Assembly: GCF_030486405.1 (NCBI RefSeq)
Contig: NZ_CP129613.1
Location: 6,014,001-6,078,000, forward strand
Direction of reading: 5' to 3'
From: Mycolicibacterium sp. HK-90
Lineage (GTDB): Bacteria; Actinomycetota; Actinomycetes; Mycobacteriales; Mycobacteriaceae
Length of the DNA: 64,000 nucleotides
Part shown: positions 57,823 through 64,000 of the stretch, one piece after another
How the letters are laid out: each line of letters begins with the position of its first letter
Position numbering within the stretch: position 1 is the first letter of the stretch
Position numbers and translations under genes: made by a program
Notes under the pieces: generated by a model
What the model was told of the DNA's origin: nothing
Databases searched by the model: none
The model's input: the letters and a program-made list of their open reading frames with translations, nothing else

Positions 57823-60615
57823 CTAGTTGCTCCACGACACGGATCGCAGTTGCCTGCGCGATTTCACGCCGAGCTTGACGAACACCTTGCGCAGGTGCCA
57901 TTCGACGGTGTGGGTGCTGATGAACAGCTGCGCACCGATCTCCTGGTTGGTCAGCCCGTCCCGGGCCAGTTGCGCGATCTGCGCCTCCTGCGCGGTCAAT
58001 TCGTCCCCTGAGACCAACGGTTGCTTACGCACTTTCTCGCCGGTCGCGGTCAACTCACGCCGGGCGCGTTCGGCGAAGGCCTGGGCGCCCATCTTGGTGA
58101 ACATCTCGTAGGCGGTGGTGAGGTGCTCACGCGCGGGGGTGCGCTGCTTGCAGCGGCGCAACCATTCCCCATAGCGCAGGTGGGTTCGAGCCAGCTGCAC
58201 CCCGACCCCGCACCGGCCCAACCGTTCGAGGGCCTCCTTGAACAGCGCCTCGGCGTCGGCATCGGCGGCGAGCAGGGCGCGTGCACTGGCCAAAGTGCCC
58301 AACCCCCAATCGGTTCCGCTGGCTCCGGCGCCGGCCTCCAACCGGCGCACGGCATCCTCGGCGGCGTCGCGCCGGCCGGTGCGCACACCGGCCTCGGTGA
58401 GCTCGAGCAGGCACCAGCCGTAGAACCCGACATCGTGGTATTCACAAGCCTTCTGGGCCGCGGCCAATGCCTCCTCGTACCGGCCCAGGCCGTTGTAGAG
58501 CACTGCGGCGGCATACCCGCTGATCCCCAGCAACCGCCCCTCGCCCTTGGCCGTGCCCTCGGCCATCCCGGCCTCGATCAGACCTCCGGCCTCGCTCACG
58601 TCGCCTCGCCAGGCCGCGAGTTCCACCTTGTGGTACTTCAACGGATGATGGCCGATCGCCGCCGAGATCGCATCTGCCTCTTCCATGAGCCGTGCAGCTG
58701 TGACGAATTCGCCTTCCTGCACGTGCACGCCGGCCTTGTAGGCGATCGCCGGCGCCAGGATGGCCAGGGCCCCGGTGGCGCGGGCGTAACCGATCATGTC
58801 CGTGGCCACCCGGTCGATCAACCCGTCGTCCCACATCTCGCCGGCGACGGATTCCTGCATGATCGGGAATGCCAGCGTCAACCAGTGCAGCGCCTTGCCG
58901 TCGTGGTGCCGGGCGTGCTCACACCACAGTTCGAGCGCGGTGCGCAGGTGATCGACCGCGGCGGGCAGCCCGTCGGTGACCAGCCTCGCCATCCCGATCA
59001 GCAGAAAATCGATGGGCCGCGTCGGGCTCACGATCCCCTCGACCGCTTTCAACGCGGCCTCGGCCGCACGGACCATCGCCCCGGGTTCGCTGCGTGAGGC
59101 ATACATCGCGGCGGCGAGCGCCTCGATGTAGGTCTCCCGGGCCAGCTCGTCGTCGAGACTCTCCAGCCGCTTGGCGGCGTCCAGCAGGAGTCCCGCGGCG
59201 TGCCGGACCGGCGGCGCCCCCGGCAGGCCACCGCGACTGCGGGTGAACTCCATCTGCGCGCGCAGCCGGCCCACCTGGGCCTGCTGCAGCTCGGTCAACG
59301 GGTTCAGTTCGGCCAGGGCGAGCATTTCGTAGGCGGCCTCGGGCGCGGCCGCCTCCCGCTTCGCCCCGGCCGCCGCGATGGCCCGCGCGCCACGGAGCCC
59401 GGCGTCGGCCGTCAGGATTGCCGCGCGCTCCAGAAACGTCGCCGCCGCGGCGATGCCGCCGCGGCTCTGCGCGCGCCACGCCGAGGCCTCCAGTTCGGCT
59501 GCCACCGCGTCGTCCGGCCCGGCCGCGGCGTTGGCGGCGTGCCAGGCCTTGCGATCCGGGTCCAGCTCTGGATCGGTGGCAACGGCCAACGCCCGGTGCA
59601 CGTCTCGCCGGTCGGCCAGGTCCGCCGCCCGGTAGGCAGCCGACCGAACCAGCGGGTGGTGAAAGCGCATGCGGGGTCCGTATTCGATGACTCCGGCGGC
59701 CTCGGCCGGTGCCAGCATCTCCATCCCGATGCCCAAATGCGCTGCGGCACGGGAGAACAGCACTGGGTCACCGACCGGATCGGCGGCCGCCAACAACACC
59801 AGCCTCCTGGTGTCGTCGGGCAGGGACTGAATCCGGCGGGCGAAGCCCTCTTCCATCTGCCCCACCAGCGGGCGTGCCGAACCGTTCCAGAAACCGCCGG
59901 CCAGCTCGGCAGCCGGAACGTTGCGCGGCACCTGGATCAGGGCCAGCGGATTGCCCCGGGTTTCGGCGATGACCCGATCGCGGACCCGCTCGTCGAGCCG
60001 GCCGACCACCACCGAATCGAGCAGGTCCCTGGCATCGCTGTCGGACAGGCCCTCGACCCGCAGTTCGGGCAGGCCGGGCAGGACGTCCGTGCCGTCGTGA
60101 CTGTCGCGCACCGCGAACAGCAGCACCACCGGTTCGGCCAGCAACCGCCGTGCGACGAAACCCAGGGTCTGCACCGAAACCTGGTCGAGCCACTGCGCAT
60201 CGTCGACCACACACAACAGCGGTGTGTCGTCAGCGGCGGCCGCCAGCAGGCTCAGCACTGCCAGACCCACCAGGAACCGGTCCGGTGCGGGGCCGACCCC
60301 GCGGCCGAACGCCACCGAGAGCGCCTCACGCTGGGGCTCGGGCAGCTTGTCGAGGTGACCGAGAAGTGGTGCGCACAGTTGATGCAATCCTGCGAAGGCC
60401 AGTTCCATGTCCGACTCGACCCCGGCCACCTGGGTCACCTGGAATCCGGACGCTTGCCCGACGGCATAGCCCAGCAGCGCGGTCTTCCCGACGCCGGCTT
60501 CGCCACGTACCACCAACACCGCACTGCCGCCCGCGCCGGCACCCGACACGAGCCGCCGAAGGGCCGCACATTCGCTGACACGGCCACGCAAGTGTGGGCC
60601 TGTGCCCGTCATCAC
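57823..60615 (-). CDS. large ATP-binding LuxR-family (LAL) regulator
   Basis: 930 aa. N-terminal AAA-like ATPase with Walker A GEAGVGKT (38-45) and Walker B LLCVVDDAQWLD; long helical-repeat middle (about 330-850, TPR-like); C-terminal LuxR helix-turn-helix (LTAQEAQIAQLARDGLTNQEIGAQLFISTHTVEWHLRKVFVKLGVKSRRQL). Activator of unknown regulon, typical of actinobacteria; the inducer probably binds the repeats. GTG 60615 (ATG 60612 also possible). Divergent from the deacetylase gene with a 78-bp shared control region. Confidence 0.92.
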   Translation of the reverse strand: MMTGTGPHLRGRVSECAALRRLVSGAGAGGSAVLVVRGEAGVGKTALLGYAVGQASGFQVTQVAGVESDMELAFAGLHQLCAPLLGHLDKLPEPQREALSVAFGRGVGPAPDRFLVGLAVLSLLAAAADDTPLLCVVDDAQWLDQVSVQTLGFVARRLLAEPVVLLFAVRDSHDGTDVLPGLPELRVEGLSDSDARDLLDSVVVGRLDERVRDRVIAETRGNPLALIQVPRNVPAAELAGGFWNGSARPLVGQMEEGFARRIQSLPDDTRRLVLLAAADPVGDPVLFSRAAAHLGIGMEMLAPAEAAGVIEYGPRMRFHHPLVRSAAYRAADLADRRDVHRALAVATDPELDPDRKAWHAANAAAGPDDAVAAELEASAWRAQSRGGIAAAATFLERAAILTADAGLRGARAIAAAGAKREAAAPEAAYEMLALAELNPLTELQQAQVGRLRAQMEFTRSRGGLPGAPPVRHAAGLLLDAAKRLESLDDELARETYIEALAAAMYASRSEPGAMVRAAEAALKAVEGIVSPTRPIDFLLIGMARLVTDGLPAAVDHLRTALELWCEHARHHDGKALHWLTLAFPIMQESVAGEMWDDGLIDRVATDMIGYARATGALAILAPAIAYKAGVHVQEGEFVTAARLMEEADAISAAIGHHPLKYHKVELAAWRGDVSEAGGLIEAGMAEGTAKGEGRLLGISGYAAAVLYNGLGRYEEALAAAQKACEYHDVGFYGWCLLELTEAGVRTGRRDAAEDAVRRLEAGAGASGTDWGLGTLASARALLAADADAEALFKEALERLGRCGVGVQLARTHLRYGEWLRRCKQRTPAREHLTTAYEMFTKMGAQAFAERARRELTATGEKVRKQPLVSGDELTAQEAQIAQLARDGLTNQEIGAQLFISTHTVEWHLRKVFVKLGVKSRRQLRSVSWSN

Positions 60616-60681
60616 ATCAGTACCACCGCGTCCGATTTTTGCCGAAACCCTACCAAGGGCGCGGGTGTCCGGCCTCGCCGG

Positions 60682-60687
60682 TAGGGT
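60682..60687 (+). promoter_or_regulatory. -10 box of the deacetylase gene (leaderless)
   Basis: TAGGGT six bases before ATG 60694, no Shine-Dalgarno sequence. Confidence 0.55.
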
Positions 60688-60693
60688 GCCGCC

Positions 60694-61566
60694 ATGACCA
60701 CCCCAGCGGCGCCCGTTCCGTGGCCCGACGGCGCCCGGTGCGCCGCCTCGTTCACGTTCGATGTCGATGCCGAGGCCGCGATGCTGGGCATCTCACACGC
60801 GCACGCGGATCGCATGTCGGCGATCAGCCACCAGGCCTACGGTCCACTGACCGCGATGCCGCGGTTGCTGAAAATGCTTGCCCGGCACAACATCACCTCG
60901 ACATTCTTCGTGCCCGGTTACACCGCGTTCCGCTACCCGGACGTGGCCAGGGCGATCGTCGACGCCGGCCATGAGATCGCCCACCACGGGTACCTCCACG
61001 AACCGTTGAGTGGCCTCACCGACACCGAGGAGGCCGCGATCCTCGACCGGGCGTCGGACACCCTGGAGCAGATCACCGGCGTGCGGCCCGTCGGCTATCG
61101 CGCCCCGATGTGGGAGCTCAATTGGCAGTCCCCAAAACTACTGCGGGACAGGGGTTTTCTGTACGACAGCAGTTTGATGGATACCGACCATCCGTACGAA
61201 CTCGCGGTCGACGGCGGCGGCTCGCTGGTGGAGATCCCGATCGGCTGGGGCCTCGACGACGTCCAGCAGTACTGCTTCGTGCCCGGGTTCTATGACACCG
61301 GGGTGATCGACAGCCCGCTGAAGGCGACCGAGGTGTGGCGCCTGGAGTTCGACGCGATCCGGGAGGCCGGAGCGGCGTGGGCGCTGACCAACCATCCGTT
61401 CGTGTCCGGGCGCCCGTCGCGGGCCAAGGCGCTGGACGACCTGATCTCCTACGTGCGCGGGTTCGACGATGTCTGGGTGACCAGCCTGGGCGCCATCGCC
61501 CGACACGTGCGCGGGCTGGGCCTGACCCCCCGCAGCATCGAACGCCCGGATCCCGCCGACTACTGA
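60694..61566 (+). CDS. polysaccharide deacetylase (NodB-homology) family protein
   Basis: 290 aa. NodB motifs: FTFDVDAE (Asp23/Asp25), GHEIAHHGYLHEP (His93 and His97/98 metal ligands), RPVGYRAPMWELN (Arg), C-terminal WALTNHPFVSGRP (His). No signal peptide, so cytoplasmic; many such proteins in actinobacteria are allantoinase-like (PuuE-type) or act on N-acyl amines rather than polysaccharide. Four bases before ligC2, in the same direction. Confidence 0.85.
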   Translation: MTTPAAPVPWPDGARCAASFTFDVDAEAAMLGISHAHADRMSAISHQAYGPLTAMPRLLKMLARHNITSTFFVPGYTAFRYPDVARAIVDAGHEIAHHGYLHEPLSGLTDTEEAAILDRASDTLEQITGVRPVGYRAPMWELNWQSPKLLRDRGFLYDSSLMDTDHPYELAVDGGGSLVEIPIGWGLDDVQQYCFVPGFYDTGVIDSPLKATEVWRLEFDAIREAGAAWALTNHPFVSGRPSRAKALDDLISYVRGFDDVWVTSLGAIARHVRGLGLTPRSIERPDPADY

Positions 61567-61570
61567 GCCC

Positions 61571-62650
61571 ATGCGCCTGCCCGTGATGCCGCCGGTGCCA
61601 CCGATGCTGTCGAAGCCGGTGGCCCAGATCCCCGCCGGCATGTCGTACGAACCGAAATGGGACGGCTTCCGGTCGATCTGTTTTCGCGACGGCGACGACG
61701 TCGAACTGGGCAGCCGCAATGAACGCCCGTTGACACGGTACTTCCCCGAACTGGTGGCGGCGGCCACGGCCGAACTGCCGGCACGGTGCGTGATCGACGG
61801 CGAGATCGTGCTCCCGCGCGGTGACGGTCTGGACTTCGAGGCGCTGCAGCTGCGCCTGCATCCGGCCGCGTCCCGCGTGCGCATGCTGGCCGAGCAGACC
61901 CCGGCGGCATTCGTCGCCTTCGACCTGCTCGCGCTCGACGACGTCGACTACACCGGCCGCCCGTTCGAGCAGCGGCGGGCCGCGCTCGCCGCGGCGCTGA
62001 CCGAATCGGGCCCGACGTTCCACCTCACCCCCGCCACCACCGACCTGCCCACGGCGCAACGCTGGTTCACCGAGTTCGAGGGTGCCGGACTGGACGGCGT
62101 CATCGCCAAGCCCCTGGACCTGCGTTATCAGCCAGACAAACGCGCCATGTTCAAGGTCAAGCATCAGCGCACCGCCGACTGTGTCGTGGCCGGGTATCGG
62201 CTGCACAAGTCCGGCGCCGATGCCGTGGGCTCATTGCTGCTCGGCCTCTACGCCGACGACGGCAGCCTCGCCTCGGTCGGAGTGATCGGCGCCTTCCCGA
62301 TGGTCACCCGGCGCACACTGTTCGCCGAGCTGCAACCGCTGGTCACCGATTTCGACGGGCATCCGTGGAACTGGGCCGCGCAGTTCGACACCGCCGAGGC
62401 GCTGCAGCAGGCCCAGCGAAGGTACGGCGGCTCGCGGTGGAACGCCGGCAAGGATCTGTCGTTCGTGCCGCTGCGCCCCGAGCGGGTGGTCGAGGTTCGC
62501 TATGACCACATGGAGGGGCAGCGCTTCCGCCACACCGCCCAGTTCAACCGCCTGCGCCCGGACCGCGAGCCCGGCTCGTGCACGTTCGAACAGCTCGAAA
62601 GCCCCGTCACATTCAGCCTGGGCGAAATTCTGCCCGGCCTTTCCCGGTAA
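61571..62650 (+). CDS. ligC2: ATP-dependent DNA ligase LigC2
   Basis: 359 aa second LigC paralogue. Nucleophile Lys29 in EPKWDGFR, motif III FVAFDLLALDD, motif IV GLDGVIAKPLDL, motif V MFKVKHQR, OB domain following (FVPLRPERVVEVRYDHMEG). ATG 61571 lies 4 nt after the deacetylase stop, an unusual operon partner. Same reaction as LigC1; in M. smegmatis the two are known as LigC1 and LigC2 and differ in importance. Confidence 0.92.
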   Translation: MRLPVMPPVPPMLSKPVAQIPAGMSYEPKWDGFRSICFRDGDDVELGSRNERPLTRYFPELVAAATAELPARCVIDGEIVLPRGDGLDFEALQLRLHPAASRVRMLAEQTPAAFVAFDLLALDDVDYTGRPFEQRRAALAAALTESGPTFHLTPATTDLPTAQRWFTEFEGAGLDGVIAKPLDLRYQPDKRAMFKVKHQRTADCVVAGYRLHKSGADAVGSLLLGLYADDGSLASVGVIGAFPMVTRRTLFAELQPLVTDFDGHPWNWAAQFDTAEALQQAQRRYGGSRWNAGKDLSFVPLRPERVVEVRYDHMEGQRFRHTAQFNRLRPDREPGSCTFEQLESPVTFSLGEILPGLSR

Positions 62651-62674
62651 CACCGAGCAAATTCAATGCGATAG

Positions 62675-62732
62675 TTGGTTATCCCGCGCCGGAGCGCCGG
62701 ACGGCGATCTGTTTGCGCAGTTCAATAACCAA
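62675..62732. repeat. inverted repeat upstream of the small secreted protein gene
   Basis: Perfect 8-bp arms TTGGTTAT (62675-62682) and ATAACCAA (62725-62732), 42 nt apart. Both lie within 75 bp of ATG 62750, so a regulator could bridge them. Short enough to be chance. Confidence 0.35.
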
Positions 62733-62749
62733 GCCGAGAGGCGGCTACC

Positions 62750-63109
62750 ATGTCCGGACAGAGCATTTCTTGCGCGATCAAGCAAACTCGATTTCGATGG
62801 GCCGCCGTGCCCGTCGCATTCGGCGCGATCCTGTTGGCGGCGCCAGCCGCCCAGGCCATTCCGGAAGGCACGATCAAGGCCGAATGCAAGGACGCCGGCG
62901 GCACGTACAACACCTCGACCTCCAACGGGCACCGGTACTCGAGCTGCGACTACAAGGACATCGACGGCGGCTGGCACAGCGATCAATACACCGACGGTGA
63001 GTACACCGGCACGATCGACATCGAGAAGGACGCGCCGCCGCCCACCGGCAAGACGTCGGTGGCGCCCGTCCCGCCGGTGCTCGATCCGGGGATGGCGCCG
63101 GCGCGCTAG
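62750..63109 (+). CDS. small exported protein
   Basis: 119 aa. Signal peptide with a long n-region (MSGQSISCAIKQTRFRW) and AxA site near AAPAAQAIPE (about residue 36). The mature part has two Cys (AECKDAG, SSCDYKD), probably one disulfide, acidic/aromatic middle (DYKDIDGGWHSDQYTDGEY) and a Pro-rich tail. GAGAGGCGG precedes the ATG. Function unknown. Confidence 0.75.
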   Translation: MSGQSISCAIKQTRFRWAAVPVAFGAILLAAPAAQAIPEGTIKAECKDAGGTYNTSTSNGHRYSSCDYKDIDGGWHSDQYTDGEYTGTIDIEKDAPPPTGKTSVAPVPPVLDPGMAPAR

Positions 63110-63141
63110 CCGAACCGCAGGCGAACAGCTCCGAACACCGG

Positions 63142-63168
63142 TTGACGACGACGACAATTGGGTATCGA
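63142..63168 (+). promoter_or_regulatory. promoter of the DUF1704 gene
   Basis: TTGACG (63142-63147), 15 nt, TATCGA (63163-63168), then six bases to GTG 63175. A complete -35/-10 pair for a leaderless transcript. Confidence 0.6.
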
Positions 63169-63174
63169 TAGCAG

Positions 63175-64000
63175 GTGGGTCGCACTTCGCCCCTTGCCCA
63201 GGAAGTCTTGAACGTCGACGAACGCCTGACGGAGATCGAGCGCGAGCTCAACTTCCTGCTCAACGTCACTCCGATCAACGGAGCCGAGGCGTGGCGGGAT
63301 TTCGCGCGCTCGGGGTTCGAGTCATCGCCCACCCTGCAGTCCAGACCGCTGGACTTCGACCCGGACCTGGTCAGGCGCGACCTCTACGACGTACCGATCG
63401 AGCTGGTGGAGAACCCGGCGCTCAACTCGCTGTTCCGGGCAAAACGCGACGAAATCGCCCGGCAGATCACCTTGCTCGAAGACCGGGGCACGTCGCGGTT
63501 CAGATACGGCGCGCTGCAGCTCTACGGAGAACCGGGTGACGCGCTGTGCACGACGGCCCGCTCGCTGCTCGAGCTCATCGATCCCCCACCGATCACGCCG
63601 ACCAGCGTCACCGCCACGGCGTTCGCGGAGGCGGCACGCGCCGAACTGGAGTCGGCCTACCCACAGTTTCCCGTAGCGGTCGAAGTGCGGGACGACGTCG
63701 CCGATCTGATGGTGTCGTTCGGGAGGCTCTACATTCCGGCGACTGCCACCTTCCGGACGAACCGGGTACAGCCGCTGATCCAGCACGAGGTCGGGACCCA
63801 CGTGCTCACCTACCGCAACGGCGAGGCGCAGCCCTTGGGTCTCCTGTCCGTCGGGCTACCGCTATACGAGGAGACGCAGGAAGGCCTGGCGGTGCTGGCC
63901 GAGTACGTCGTAGGGGGCCTCGATCCCCGCCGCATGCGTGTCCTCGCCGCACGAGTCGAGGCCGCGTCGATGCTGTTGGCTCACGCGGATTTCGTCGAGA
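63175..64000 (+). CDS. DUF1704 / QEGLA-motif metallopeptidase (MATCAP-like), 5' part
   Basis: GTG 63175 opens a frame through the window end (275 codons). It begins GRTSPLAQEVLNVDERLTEIERELNFLLNVTPIN. A metallopeptidase-like HEVGTH (IQHEVGTHVLTYRNG) is followed by EETQEGLAVLAEY, the QEGLA signature. The family is annotated as a flavohaemoglobin-expression modulator; eukaryotic members (MATCAP) are tubulin tyrosine carboxypeptidases. The bacterial substrate is unknown. C-terminus lies outside the window. Confidence 0.88.
   Translation, partial: MGRTSPLAQEVLNVDERLTEIERELNFLLNVTPINGAEAWRDFARSGFESSPTLQSRPLDFDPDLVRRDLYDVPIELVENPALNSLFRAKRDEIARQITLLEDRGTSRFRYGALQLYGEPGDALCTTARSLLELIDPPPITPTSVTATAFAEAARAELESAYPQFPVAVEVRDDVADLMVSFGRLYIPATATFRTNRVQPLIQHEVGTHVLTYRNGEAQPLGLLSVGLPLYEETQEGLAVLAEYVVGGLDPRRMRVLAARVEAASMLLAHADFVE

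Overview
The window comes from a high-GC, rapidly growing mycobacterium (Mycolicibacterium type). The evidence is a complete ergothioneine operon egtA-E, actinobacterial ask-asd, leuA, MurT/GatD, recR, dnaX, the bfaA-bfaB pair for tuberculostearic acid, SRP RNA next to tRNA-Ser, and stand-alone LigC/PolD NHEJ accessory enzymes. From memory, the gene order follows the M. tuberculosis Rv3700c-Rv3723 segment, interrupted by two large accessory blocks.

Layout. 1-5047 (minus): egtE (cut by the window edge), egtD, egtC, egtB and egtA, translationally coupled. 5122-8528 (minus): a PknH-sensor-like secreted protein, a lipoprotein, a FurA-type regulator with a palindromic operator, a Pro/His-rich membrane protein and a secreted DUF4185 protein. 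8536-10850 (minus): asd and ask.

Block 1 (10.9-23.1 kb) is mostly nitrogen scavenging: a nitroreductase, a GalU-like nucleotidyltransferase, an operon for a nucleobase-type permease, a probable biuret hydrolase and a GntR regulator (with an 18-bp operator), the ammonium transporter amt, and a six-gene operon. That operon encodes a GMAS-like glutamine synthetase homologue, three N-methylglutamate-synthase-like subunits, an FAD amine oxidoreductase and an XRE-cupin regulator.

23.2-28.7 kb: leuA behind a leader-peptide attenuator, a SHOCT membrane protein, a DnaQ-like exonuclease, murT and gatD.

Block 2 (28.7-37.2 kb) is two divergent operons. One has a BCCT transporter, a SnoaL-like protein, a flavin reductase and GntR. 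The other has two AA_synth proteins, an alpha/beta hydrolase, an aldehyde dehydrogenase, a tautomerase, a luciferase-like monooxygenase and a small protein resembling a monooxygenase C-terminus. It reads as a complete uptake, oxygenase, aldehyde and acid pathway for an unidentified, probably quaternary or N-methylated, compound. A methylamine product could be assimilated by the block 1 operon; this is inference.

37.2-49.7 kb: MBL-fold hydrolase, recR, YbaB, peptidoglycan amidase, SRPBCC protein, bfaA-bfaB, dnaX, a DUF559-like gene flanked by 61-bp direct repeats, an aspartate-type aminotransferase, SRP RNA, tRNA-Ser(GGA), an acidic-tailed membrane protein and a secreted PDZ serine protease. 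49.7-64 kb: PucR regulator with a DadA-like oxidase, GreA-like factor, TetR, polD1 and ligC1, a frameshifted DUF899 gene, a GATase-fold protein, a large LuxR (LAL) regulator, a polysaccharide deacetylase, ligC2, a small secreted protein, and the start of a DUF1704/MATCAP-like metallopeptidase gene cut by the window edge.

Several genes have a TANNNT -10 hexamer 6-7 nt before an ATG or GTG with no Shine-Dalgarno sequence, the arrangement of leaderless mycobacterial transcripts. Apart from the 316-bp leuA control region, no gap exceeds 300 bp.
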